Source: Chloroflexota bacterium (GTDB lineage: Bacteria; Chloroflexota; Anaerolineae; B4-G1). From it: a stretch of 31,583 nt of DNA. The translations under genes and the position numbers were made by a program. Shown piece after piece: positions 1 to 7,354 of this stretch; positions within the stretch are counted from its first letter, which is position 1; each line of letters starts with the position of its first letter. The stretch covers positions 1-31,583 of the forward strand of contig JAAEPW010001121.1 in the NCBI GenBank assembly GCA_024232355.1, in the 5' to 3' direction. The notes under the pieces are model-generated. The model was not told the origin of the DNA. It did no database searches and saw only the letters and a list, made by a program, of their open reading frames with translations.

Positions 1-6
1 AGAGCA

Positions 7-38
7 TAGAACGTCCAATTCTGTGACAGCCTGAGTAG
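7..38 (+). repeat. Diverged direct repeat, left copy
   Basis: These 32 bases match 31382-31413 at 26 positions, including the run TCCAATTCTGT, in the same orientation. Both copies lie in non-coding DNA, which suggests a dispersed intergenic repeat family. With only two diverged copies the boundaries are uncertain. Confidence 0.4.
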
Positions 39-194
39 TAATCAGGCATGTTTATCTTAGCACAAGACTTGGTGAAAAGTCAATAGGAGATTGATCCTGA
101 AAGTAAGGGAATTCCAGAGAAATAAATCTCCCAAACAGATTTTGTGATGCAGTCAACGACACCGTGAAAAAGCAGATTATGATGGATTCCTGGA

Positions 195-278
195 GCTTTT
201 CCGGTTATTTTGTAACTTGCGTGCGATTTATGAGATTCTCCGCCGCAAATTCTGGGAGAATTTAATAACTGGAAAAGC
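195..278. repeat. Nested inverted repeat (two stems)
   Basis: The outer arms GCTTTTCCGGTTATT and AATAACTGGAAAAGC are complementary over 15 bp with one G-T type mismatch. The inner arms ATTCTCC and GGAGAAT enclose a 13-base loop. No coding frame uses the region. It may be a structured RNA or a remnant of a palindromic element. Confidence 0.5.
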
Positions 279-473
279 CCAACTACTCAGGTATGGAATC
301 CTTGCAAAGGTTCGACAGCGCTTTTCAAGCCAAAGATGTTTTCGCTGACCAGAAATCACTACAGCAACAGTGCAATTCGCAACCTTCGCAAGGGTAGGCC
401 GAGGAATTACTCCTGGAAGCGCATTTTATTTTTGGGCAAATGGCGCAGAATCGCTCTCGATGGCTCCCAGTCA

Positions 474-488
474 CCGTCCTCGGGACGG
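474..488. repeat. Short palindrome, CCGTCC/GGACGG type
   Basis: A perfect 6-bp inverted repeat has a 3-base centre. A very similar palindrome occurs near the other end of the window (31295-31309), where it is part of a coding sequence. It sits downstream of the M23 peptidase gene on the minus strand but has no T-run, so it is not an obvious terminator. Confidence 0.5.
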
Positions 489-523
489 GTCAAGCGTAAA
501 AATTGCATCAGAGAGCGACTGTT

Positions 524-1312
524 TTAGGGGCGGCGGCTCTCGACAAAAGCGACTGGGTCCAGATAGCCGTAAAAGTCGGGGTGGGCGCGGGCGGGAAGAT
601 CATCCCAGGTGTACCCCACGCCCGCGATCTGGCGGTTGCAGGTTCCGCGCGCTCCGGCGGTCCCTACGGGGAACATGTTCGAGCCGTCGTAAAAGGTGCG
701 CATCTCCCAGTGTAGGTGGCTGTTCATGCCCATGTCGTAGAGGGCGGCGATCATCTGCCCGCGCGTCACTGGCTGGCCCGGCTGAACCTGTATGTGGCCC
801 ACGTGCCAGTAGATGGAATAAACGGTGCTGCCATCAACCAGCCGGTGCTCGATGGCGACGATCTGGCCCTCGCTGCCTGCGTCCACGACAAAGACGGTCA
901 CGCCGTCGGCCACGGCATAGACCGGCGCGTGCGTGGCCGATCCCCAGACGACGTCGTCCGCGCTGTTGACCACGAACAGGTCTATCCCGGCGTGGTAGAG
1001 TTGGCTAAAGGAGATGGTGCCGCCGCCAGCATCACGAAAGCAGTTGGAGCGATTGCCCCACGACGGGTTCTGCTTGCCGTACCGTGTGTGCAGCAGTGAT
1101 CCATAGTCCTCGATGGGCAGCAGCGGGTAGTCGAATTCGGTGGCGACGGGCGGCGTCGGCCAAGAGGTGTAGGGAGCCGTGGTGGGGAATATGGGCAGCG
1201 GCAAAGCTCCGCCAAGGTTGTTCTCCCAGCGGAAAATCAGAGCGATCAAAAAGAGGCCGACGAGGCCGACAAAGATCAAGAACAGGGTGCGGACGCAACT
1301 GCGATTTTCCAT
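524..1312 (-). CDS. Membrane-anchored M23-family metallopeptidase-like protein
   Basis: This 262-aa protein has one N-terminal membrane segment (about residues 9-27), a Pro-rich stretch, and an extracytoplasmic LytM/M23 domain. The zinc-site pattern is visible: HAGID supplies His107 and Asp111, and the HxH motif in SHLHWE supplies His199 and His201. Another conserved His lies at about 170 (YWHVG). M23 enzymes cut peptidoglycan cross-links, but this one could act on another peptide or be a binding relic. It is the last gene of a four-gene minus-strand operon and starts 9 bases after the cupin stop. It has no good ribosome site of its own, so translational coupling is likely. Confidence 0.85.
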   Translation of the reverse strand: MENRSCVRTLFLIFVGLVGLFLIALIFRWENNLGGALPLPIFPTTAPYTSWPTPPVATEFDYPLLPIEDYGSLLHTRYGKQNPSWGNRSNCFRDAGGGTISFSQLYHAGIDLFVVNSADDVVWGSATHAPVYAVADGVTVFVVDAGSEGQIVAIEHRLVDGSTVYSIYWHVGHIQVQPGQPVTRGQMIAALYDMGMNSHLHWEMRTFYDGSNMFPVGTAGARGTCNRQIAGVGYTWDDLPARAHPDFYGYLDPVAFVESRRP

Positions 1313-1321
1313 TGCGCGTGG

Positions 1322-1645
1322 CTACTTGTATTCTTTGCGCAGAGGATGCCAGGCGTCGATAGCGACGGTCGGTTCGTCGAGTACGACGGCTCCGTGGGGC
1401 ACGCCGGACGGGCAGCAGACGACGTCACCGGCCCGGAGCATCTGCGTCTTGTCGCCCAGCGTAAACTCCATCGCTCCCTGTACCACGTAGGTGATCTGTT
1501 CGTGGGGATGGTCGTGGAGGGGCACGACGCTGCCCGGCGCAAAGTCGAAAAAGGTCATCATGGCGTGTTCCAGGTAGACGGCCCGGCGCACGATGCCCGG
1601 CAGCATTTCGGTTTCGGGTAATTCGTTCACGGTAAAGAATGACAT
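1322..1645 (-). CDS. Small single-domain cupin protein
   Basis: This is a 107-aa single-domain cupin. The first cupin motif is visible as PLHDHPHEQ with His44, His46 and His48 as likely metal ligands and Glu49 nearby. The second motif is PSGVPHG with His84. The chosen ATG is preceded by AGGAGG at a good distance (1653-1658 on the plus strand), and the longer upstream frame has no cupin character. The gene lies 26 bases after the DUF92 gene and 9 bases before the M23 gene. Cupins of this size bind metals and serve as small enzymes or sensors; the substrate cannot be told from sequence. Confidence 0.9.
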   Translation of the reverse strand: MSFFTVNELPETEMLPGIVRRAVYLEHAMMTFFDFAPGSVVPLHDHPHEQITYVVQGAMEFTLGDKTQMLRAGDVVCCPSGVPHGAVVLDEPTVAIDAWHPLRKEYK

Positions 1646-1671
1646 TGACTTGCCTCCTGATCTCGATTTGG

Positions 1672-2520
1672 TCACAACAGCATCCACCCGATCCCCGCCG
1701 CGACGAGCGCACCCACCACCGACGCGACCAGGTTCACCAGGTCGTTCGTCAGCCAACGCCAGCCTCGGTGTAGGCGTGTGTTTGTACCGCAACGATGTAC
1801 CTGGCGCTCGGTCTCTTTTTGACAGGTATCGCACCAATAGATGGCCTGGACGGTAGCGCCCAGTAGGCTGTCGAACAGTGAGCCGAGCAGTCCGCCCACG
1901 GTCGCTGCCAGAAGCAACACCCCGGCGACGATCCAGCCCTGGCGCATCACCAGCAGTCCTAGCCCGCCCAGCAGACCGATAAAGAGCGCGCCGCCCAACG
2001 ACGCGGCAGTCCCCAGCCAAGAGACGCCTCCCGACGCGCCAACCTCGACCCGTTGACCGGAGGTGATCAGGCGCGGTGGATGCGGGTTTAGCACGCCCAA
2101 CTCGGTGGCCCACGTGTCGGCGTTGACGGCGGCCATCGCGCCGGCGCAGGCGGCGAACCAAAGCATTTTTCGGCCATCTCCCGACACTGGGAGAATCCGA
2201 GAGAGCACGGCCAGCAGAGCGGCTGTTCCCGCGTTGGCTATCGCTTGGCCTATATCCCGTTGGTGCCCTTTGTCAAACTTTTCGGCTATCTCTTGTTTGT
2301 CGTGGGCGCGGTAGAAGGAGAGCGCGCTGGAAGAGACGAAAAAAGCGACGAGCAGAATGCCCCATTCCCAGCCGCCCATTCCAAAGATGAGGGTGCCGGT
2401 GATGATCGCGCCCGCGACGCCGCTGTGGCTCAACGCGCTGCGCCGGTAACCAAGCACGCCGATGAGGGTCGAGAGGAGCAAGCCGCCCGCGAGTTCGAGG
2501 AAGTTGAAAGCGTCGGTCAT
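1672..2520 (-). CDS. DUF92-family integral membrane protein
   Basis: This 282-aa hydrophobic protein has about six membrane segments. The family signature around NADTWATELGVL and the glycine-rich loop GSLFDSLLGATVQ match the DUF92/TIGR00297 family. That family includes the plant phytyl-phosphate kinase VTE6, and its bacterial members are mostly unassigned. I chose the ATG at 2520, which opens MTDAFNFLELAGG. The 28 codons upstream overlap the neighbouring gene and look non-membrane. The insertion CDTCQKETERQVHRC near residue 235 carries a CxxC and a further Cys. It sits in an operon 14 bases after the PH/DUF1648 gene. A CTP-dependent lipid or isoprenoid kinase role is possible but is inference. 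Confidence 0.85.
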   Translation of the reverse strand: MTDAFNFLELAGGLLLSTLIGVLGYRRSALSHSGVAGAIITGTLIFGMGGWEWGILLVAFFVSSSALSFYRAHDKQEIAEKFDKGHQRDIGQAIANAGTAALLAVLSRILPVSGDGRKMLWFAACAGAMAAVNADTWATELGVLNPHPPRLITSGQRVEVGASGGVSWLGTAASLGGALFIGLLGGLGLLVMRQGWIVAGVLLLAATVGGLLGSLFDSLLGATVQAIYWCDTCQKETERQVHRCGTNTRLHRGWRWLTNDLVNLVASVVGALVAAGIGWMLL

Positions 2521-2534
2521 CGGATATGGGCCTG

Positions 2535-3434
2535 CTACAGTCGCCCTAGGATGCCGATGGCTGCGGTCCACATCAGTACCTGGATGAGAATCGTCCCGCC
2601 CCACAGCATATAGCTGACCATCCGCTCTCGGCGGTATGCCAGCCCGCCGAGCACACTGTTGAGCAGCAGCGCCACAAAACCGATGAGGGGGATGACAAAG
2701 ATTTGGCCCCGCGCCTCCAGCCGGTCGGGTTGGCCCACCACGTCAAAGTGGAGGGGGACCAATCGAGGCAATGCCGGGAATTGAAAACACAGCAGACTGG
2801 TCAGAGCCAGGAGCAGCAGCAGGCTTGTCGCCAGTAGGATGAGGCCGATACGATCCTGCCATATCTGCCAGCTCAGAAAATCCGGGCGCCTGGTGAATGG
2901 CTCCACAACCTGGGTAGAGCCCATCTCCATACGCTTGCGCAGCGATTCGAGAAAGCTGTCATGATCGGCAGGAGAGATGCCAAAGGTGATCTTGGGGGTT
3001 ACGACGTAGATCTGGTGCTTGGGAGGGACGGTGGCGAAAAAGAGTGTCGGCCCTGCATCGGGGACCTCCCCCTGACCAACGCAGTGACCGGGCCATATCG
3101 CACCATAAAAGGGGATATTCCCCTCGACCTCGTCGCCCGTGAGTACGCGCTCGATCTGCCCGGTGGGAATGATCTGCTCCGTCGCGCCCCAGTGAATGAC
3201 CAGCATGTTGCGGTCGAGCGAGTATCCCGAACGGACCAGTCCATACAGCCAGTAGACGATCATACCCAACAGCCCCAGGCTGAACAGCACGGTCAGGCCG
3301 ACGATGAATGTCCCGATCACCAGCGGACGGTTGGTTGCCAGCCAGATCAAGTTGGCGTCGATCAAGAGGATGGCGATCATCAAACCGATACCGCCGCCCA
3401 AACCGAGATTTTTTTTCGTTTGCCATAACGTCAT
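2535..3434 (-). CDS. Membrane protein with PH-like region and DUF1648-like C-terminus
   Basis: This 299-aa protein starts MTLWQTKKN. Two membrane helices are followed by a soluble stretch resembling bacterial PH domains (SGYSLDRNMLVIHWG ... IPTGQIERV), then three more helices. Between the last helices lies LHFDVVGQPDR, typical of DUF1648-like proteins. The start is set by AAGGAG nine bases upstream of the ATG at 3434 and by a strong promoter 30-60 bases further up; an earlier ATG would lie upstream of the predicted start of transcription. It is the first gene of the minus-strand operon. The function is unknown. Confidence 0.8.
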   Translation of the reverse strand: MTLWQTKKNLGLGGGIGLMIAILLIDANLIWLATNRPLVIGTFIVGLTVLFSLGLLGMIVYWLYGLVRSGYSLDRNMLVIHWGATEQIIPTGQIERVLTGDEVEGNIPFYGAIWPGHCVGQGEVPDAGPTLFFATVPPKHQIYVVTPKITFGISPADHDSFLESLRKRMEMGSTQVVEPFTRRPDFLSWQIWQDRIGLILLATSLLLLLALTSLLCFQFPALPRLVPLHFDVVGQPDRLEARGQIFVIPLIGFVALLLNSVLGGLAYRRERMVSYMLWGGTILIQVLMWTAAIGILGRL

Positions 3435-3462
3435 TCGCCACACTCCTTGCTCAAGCGGGGGC

Positions 3463-3491
3463 ATTATACCAGGGGGAGAGAAGGGGGGCAA
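3463..3491 (-). promoter_or_regulatory. Sigma70-type promoter for the minus-strand operon
   Basis: On the minus strand a -35 box TTGCCC (3486-3491) and a perfect -10 box TATAAT (3463-3468) are separated by 17 bases. Transcription would begin about 20 bases before the ATG at 3434. It lies back to back with the plus-strand promoter at 3512-3540. Confidence 0.75.
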
Positions 3492-3511
3492 ATCGTCCAA
3501 GCTTGGGTGTA

Positions 3512-3540
3512 TTGACGGCAACCTTTTAATATGCTACAAT
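3512..3540 (+). promoter_or_regulatory. Sigma70-type promoter for lipoprotein-hypD
   Basis: TTGACG (3512-3517) and TACAAT (3535-3540) have a 17-base spacer and an extended -10 TG at 3532-3533. The first gene begins at 3597 with an AAAGGAG ribosome site. The two divergent promoters have their -35 boxes only 20 bases apart, so a shared regulator could act on both. Confidence 0.75.
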
Positions 3541-3596
3541 TTTGCTCCGATTTTACATGGTTTGCGAAATCGGCGCATCGGACAAAGGAGAAAAAT

Positions 3597-4685
3597 ATGC
3601 GTAAATCTCTGTGCATCGTCGGGCTGTTGCTGGTTCTGGCGGTGTTGGCTTGCAGTGCTCCGGAACCTACGACGATTCCGGTTGTGTGTACGCCTCCGCT
3701 CTGCGTCGAGGGTGGGGAGTATTATTGCCCAGGAGAATGTCCTGGCGGGTGCGGCATCCAGTGTGGTGCGCCCCTTGCTTCTGGGGAACCGACGGCAACG
3801 CCATCCCCGACAGCACCCGTAGACACTCTGGTCATTCAGTGTACGCCCCCGCCTTGCACTGAGAACGAGGTCTATTACTGTGAGGCTGAATGCTCCGGTG
3901 GCTGCGGCACCCAATGCGCCACCCCGACGGCCGCGGCACAGTCTGGGCCACCCGTGGTGCTCTCCTTCACGGCAGACCGCAAGAACATCCTTGAAGGAGA
4001 CAGCGTCACACTATCGTGGCAGGCGACGGGTGGCACCGGGGCCTTGATTCAATGGGTTAGCCGTGAAGCGGTATGGTCCCAAGCCCCCGGCCCCCTGAAC
4101 CCCGACGGAGGCACGGTGACTGTCACGCCGACCGGCGATGGTGACATCACCTTGATCGTGGAGAACGGCGCTGGCTCTGTTCAAGCGCACTTGCAGCTTG
4201 TGATCGAGTGTCCGTATCCGTGGGCACCGGCATTGGAGGAGCCACCCCCTCTGGCCTCCGGCTGCCCCCAAGAGATAGAGTCCAGTGTCGTGGCTCAACA
4301 ATCGTTCGAGAACGGATTCATGATCTGGGTGGAAGTCGAGCAAATGGTCTATGCGTTCTATGATCCCCAAGGAAGCTCATCGCATGCCACGTACGAAAGT
4401 TTCATCGACAACTTTGCTGAAGGAGACCCCGAGATGGATTACACCATCGTCCCGCCGCCGGGCCTTTCTCAACCTATTCGTGGCTTTGGATTGATCTGGC
4501 GCTCGGAATCGTTCGTCCGAGATCGGCTAGGGTGGGCGACGGGGCCCGAAGCCGGATTCGAGACGTGGATGCAGGGGTACAGCGGCACGGGGATGCACAA
4601 TTACTATACATTACTGCGAGGCATTGACGGGACGATTTATCATCTGACAGCAACAGGTAGTGTTTGGGAGGTGTATGTACCATGA
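3597..4685 (+). CDS. Lipoprotein with two Cys-rich repeats and an Ig-like domain
   Basis: This 362-aa secreted lipoprotein has a signal peptide ending in the lipobox VLAC with Cys19. Two copies of a six-cysteine motif follow (about residues 31-56 and 80-107): CTPPxC, YYC, EC, GC, QC. Each is followed by a Pro/Thr/Ser linker. An Ig/PKD-like beta domain comes next (about 115-195, from FTADRKNILEGDSVTLSW), then a C-terminal domain of unknown type beginning near FENGFMIWVEVEQ. The start is fixed by AAAGGAG before the ATG at 3597. The stop overlaps the hypD start (ATGA), so the two genes are translationally linked although their products act in different places. Role unknown; ligand binding at the cell surface is plausible. 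Confidence 0.8.
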   Translation: MRKSLCIVGLLLVLAVLACSAPEPTTIPVVCTPPLCVEGGEYYCPGECPGGCGIQCGAPLASGEPTATPSPTAPVDTLVIQCTPPPCTENEVYYCEAECSGGCGTQCATPTAAAQSGPPVVLSFTADRKNILEGDSVTLSWQATGGTGALIQWVSREAVWSQAPGPLNPDGGTVTVTPTGDGDITLIVENGAGSVQAHLQLVIECPYPWAPALEEPPPLASGCPQEIESSVVAQQSFENGFMIWVEVEQMVYAFYDPQGSSSHATYESFIDNFAEGDPEMDYTIVPPPGLSQPIRGFGLIWRSESFVRDRLGWATGPEAGFETWMQGYSGTGMHNYYTLLRGIDGTIYHLTATGSVWEVYVP

Positions 4686-5869
4686 ACACAAAAATGAACA
4701 CGGAATTATTTGTTGATCGATTCCGAGATCCCGCCGCGGCCCGCGCCGTAGCTGAGGCGATTCGCGCCCGCTCCACCCGTCCGATCCGGTTGATGGAGTT
4801 TTGTGGTGGGCACACCCACGCCATCCTGCGCTTTGGCATTCCCGATCTCTTGCCGCCCACCGTCGAGCTGCGTTCTGGGCCGGGATGCCCCGTCTGCGTT
4901 ACTGCCGCCGTCGACTTGGACCGGGCCATTGCTCTGGCACAGGTGGAGGATGTCATTCTGACCACTTTTGGGGACATGATCCGTGTGCCCGGCAGCAAGG
5001 GAGGCGGGTGGCATGATGATTCTGCTACGCGAAATGCCGATGCAAAAAATTCTACTATACGAAACATCCCCGCGACACTGGCTCAGGCCAAAGCGGAGGG
5101 GGACGACGTGCGCGTGGTCTACTCTCCTCTGGACGCGCTGCACATTGCGCGTGAAAATCCTGACCGCCCGGTCATCTTTTTGGGCGTGGGGTTCGAGACG
5201 ACCGCACCGATGGTCGGGTCGGCGGTGCTGGCGGCGGAGAGTGAAGGGCTGGAAAATTTTTATGCTTATAGCACCCACAAGCTGACGCCGCCCGCCACCC
5301 ACGCCATCCTGGGCGCGGGTGAGGTCCAGCTTTCGGGCATCATTGGGCCGGGCCACGTCACCACCGTCATCGGCTCCGACGCCTGGCGCTTTTTGCCCGA
5401 CGATTATGGCATCCCGTGTGCCGTCGCCGGGTTCGAGCCGCTGGACATCCTGCGAGCGATCCTAGCACTGGTGGAGATGGTCGAGACGAATCAGCCCGAC
5501 GTGAACAACACCTACGCCCGCAGCGTGCGCCCAGAGGGGAACGCCGTCGCCCAGCGGGTATTGGACCAGGTCTTTGAGATCGCCGACACCGAGTGGCGTG
5601 GGTTTGGCACCGTCCCCGCCAGCGGGCTGCGCCTGCGGGAGGCTTACGCCCGCTTTGACGCCGCTCAGGTCTTTCCGGTGGAGGTGGTCCCGGCCCACGA
5701 GCCTCCCGGCTGCCGCTGCGGGGAGATTTTGCGCGGAGTGTTCCTGCCCACCGAGTGCCCGCTTTTTGGCAAGGTATGCACGCCGCAAATGCCGATTGGG
5801 CCTTGTATGGTGAGCGCGGAGGGGGCTTGCGCGGCGTATTATCGGTATGGGACGCGGGATGTGATCTAG
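4682..5869 (+). CDS. hypD: HypD, [NiFe]-hydrogenase Fe(CN)2CO cofactor assembly protein
   Basis: This 395-aa protein has the full set of HypD motifs: EFCGGHTHA (residues 39-47), GPGCPVC (67-72), PPGCRCGEIL, and the C-terminal CPLFGKVCTPQ ... GPCMVS ... GACAAYY cysteines that hold the [4Fe-4S] cluster. HypD works with HypC and HypE to build the Fe(CN)2CO centre. The ATG at 4682 follows GGGAGG by ten bases and overlaps the upstream stop; a TTG at 4664 would place that site inside the gene. Compared with ordinary HypD, about 25 residues (105-130) are inserted after RVPG, encoded by a partly duplicated DNA stretch (5019-5069). No hydrogenase subunit or hypA/B/C/F is in the window. Confidence 0.95.
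   Translation: MNTKMNTELFVDRFRDPAAARAVAEAIRARSTRPIRLMEFCGGHTHAILRFGIPDLLPPTVELRSGPGCPVCVTAAVDLDRAIALAQVEDVILTTFGDMIRVPGSKGGGWHDDSATRNADAKNSTIRNIPATLAQAKAEGDDVRVVYSPLDALHIARENPDRPVIFLGVGFETTAPMVGSAVLAAESEGLENFYAYSTHKLTPPATHAILGAGEVQLSGIIGPGHVTTVIGSDAWRFLPDDYGIPCAVAGFEPLDILRAILALVEMVETNQPDVNNTYARSVRPEGNAVAQRVLDQVFEIADTEWRGFGTVPASGLRLREAYARFDAAQVFPVEVVPAHEPPGCRCGEILRGVFLPTECPLFGKVCTPQMPIGPCMVSAEGACAAYYRYGTRDVI
5019..5069 (+). repeat. Imperfect tandem duplication inside hypD
   Basis: Two copies with a 30-base period begin ATTCTGCTACGCGAAA (5019) and ATTCTACTATACGAAA (5049). They encode DSATRNAD and NSTIRNIP, which lie in an extra loop not expected in HypD. The period is a multiple of three, so the frame is kept. 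Confidence 0.6.
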
Positions 5870-5926
5870 TTAGGCGCAATATTCGGCGTCGAGTTGTGAG
5901 TAACCGGCCCCGCTCATTCCATTGAA

Positions 5927-6706
5927 ATGGAGGCTAATCTGTATACTCTACTTTACTTTAGTCCAACCGGAAATGTGTTGCATTTGACGAAAATGCTGGC
6001 AAAGCATTTGAGTCCACATGATGCAAAAATACTGCCACTAGACTCTGTCAAAGCAGAGCAACTGATGAACGACGAGCACCTCGTTCTACTTTATCCTATC
6101 CATGGGTTTAACGCGCCGCGAAATGTAAAGCGTTTTGTCAAACGTTTGCCGCCTGGTTTGTACGATACCGCAAGTATGATTGGAGTTGGTTGTACTACGC
6201 ATTGGGTGAATCAAGCCGTATCCTCCGATTTACGAAAACTGTTCACCAAAAAAGATTATCCTATAATCCTTGATGAAATCCTAGCAATGCCCTTGACCTT
6301 TATTATGGCCTTTCCTGATGAATTGGCTTGCAAGCTAATTGCTGAATCTGAGAAAAAGATGCAAGATATTAGTATATCTCTTATTGCGGGGAAAAAAACG
6401 GCATATAGGGTCACAGGCAAATCGCGACTCTTGAATCTCTTTGGCAAGGCAGAATCATTTGCTTCACGATTGTTTGGATTGGAACTTTATGCTGGCAAGA
6501 ATTGCAATGCATGTGGCACTTGTTGGAATCATTGCCCTGAAAAGAACATTGAGCGCGGTAGTAATGGTAAACCACGGTTTGGGTTTAGCTGTTTAATGTG
6601 TATGCGATGTATTTACAATTGTCCTCAAAGAGCCCTTGGTCCACGGTTTTCGAAATTCATTCCCATCAAGAAAGGTTATTCTATTTCACAGTATTTCGAG
6701 AACTAG
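5927..6706 (+). CDS. EFR1-type ferredoxin (flavodoxin-like domain plus two 4Fe-4S clusters)
   Basis: This 259-aa protein has a flavodoxin-like N-terminal half (YFSPTGNV near residue 10 as the phosphate-binding loop, then YPIHGFNAP) and a C-terminal bacterial ferredoxin pair. The first cluster uses Cys193/196/199/203 and the second Cys222/225/228/232, each as CxxCxxCxxxCP. This order matches the EFR1 family. It probably shuttles electrons in the cytoplasm. The gene is clearly more A+T-rich than hypD and the other neighbours, which suggests later transfer. No good Shine-Dalgarno site precedes the ATG at 5927; GGAGG lies just inside the gene, so the true start could be a few codons later. Confidence 0.88.
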   Translation: MEANLYTLLYFSPTGNVLHLTKMLAKHLSPHDAKILPLDSVKAEQLMNDEHLVLLYPIHGFNAPRNVKRFVKRLPPGLYDTASMIGVGCTTHWVNQAVSSDLRKLFTKKDYPIILDEILAMPLTFIMAFPDELACKLIAESEKKMQDISISLIAGKKTAYRVTGKSRLLNLFGKAESFASRLFGLELYAGKNCNACGTCWNHCPEKNIERGSNGKPRFGFSCLMCMRCIYNCPQRALGPRFSKFIPIKKGYSISQYFEN

Positions 6707-6839
6707 TATCATCAGAGGTGTAGAGTTGGACCTGGGGTGCGGTCGGGGGAGGGTCAAGATGTACCGACAGCCAGAAGAGCCAGGTCGGAGGGATGCACGC
6801 CTACATGCCGAACGGGGTCGTACTTGGAGGGAGCGATCT

Positions 6840-7340
6840 ATGCTAAATACAAAACCAGATTTCCAGAACATCACCCTGCCCCTAAGCAAACTCCTGACCA
6901 TCGAACAATGCCCCTCCGAGTGGCGGCGGCATGACCTGTACCTGTTCCGCGACGATGCCGTTGTCTTTTATGTGGGCCAGTCGCACAACGCCTTTGACCG
7001 GGTCTGGGCGCATCTGTTCGGCGGATTCAAAGGGCGCTCGGTGGTGGGACTGTTTGTGCTGTGCAACTGGCCGCGCTCGATGCGGTTCGTGGTCGAGCTG
7101 ATGTATTCGCAGTCGGCGCGCTTTGACTCGGTGGGGAATGATCTGGACGCGGCAGAGCGGTATCTGATCGAGCAACTGTCGCCCTGTTTTAACGAGGCAT
7201 TGAACAGTCGCCCCACACCTTTGCCGGACAAGTATTCACCGCCCAGCGCCAGGGGACGGCGGCCCAAAAGCATCAAACGGATGATGCACGACGCCGCTCG
7301 CGCTTGCCAGTTGGAGCATGATCAAAAGCAGTGGGAATGA
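6840..7340 (+). CDS. GIY-YIG-like domain protein
   Basis: This 166-aa protein shows the pattern of a small GIY-YIG-like fold: DLYLF (32-36) and VFYVGQS (42-48) as the two half-motifs, Arg54 and His58 in the following helix, and a later Glu106 and Asn118 (AERYLIEQLSPCFN). Such domains act as endonucleases or as nuclease-derived DNA-binding proteins. The C-terminus is basic (ARGRRPKSIKR). I placed the start at the ATG at 6840, preceded by GGAGGGA; upstream codons in frame overlap the EFR1 gene end and look random. It lies 14 bases upstream of the broken methyltransferase. The nuclease assignment rests on motif reading only. Confidence 0.65.
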   Translation: MLNTKPDFQNITLPLSKLLTIEQCPSEWRRHDLYLFRDDAVVFYVGQSHNAFDRVWAHLFGGFKGRSVVGLFVLCNWPRSMRFVVELMYSQSARFDSVGNDLDAAERYLIEQLSPCFNEALNSRPTPLPDKYSPPSARGRRPKSIKRMMHDAARACQLEHDQKQWE

Positions 7341-7354
7341 ATTGGAGGTGAACG

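Larger units (their letters stand above)
1..523. other. Non-coding left end with nested inverted repeats
   Basis: I see no convincing gene here; the short open frames lack a ribosome site and family resemblance. The stretch holds a 10-bp perfect inverted pair CCTGAGTAGT (30-39) and ACTACTCAGG (282-291). Inside that lies a 15-bp inverted repeat with one mismatch (195-209 with 264-278), which itself encloses ATTCTCC / GGAGAAT (235-241 with 255-261). A separate small palindrome CCGTCC-TCG-GGACGG lies at 474-488. The nested layout could fold as a long hairpin in RNA or be a relic of a small mobile element. Confidence 0.55.

Noticed and set aside
370..969. Long plus-strand open frame rich in Arg and Pro
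   Set aside because: It runs antisense to the M23 peptidase gene, has no family resemblance and has the composition of a shadow frame.
6707..6839. Extension of the GIY-YIG-like gene upstream, or a small gene in this gap
   Set aside because: The frame is Arg-rich and low in similarity to anything; GGAGGGA before the ATG at 6840 fits a start there.
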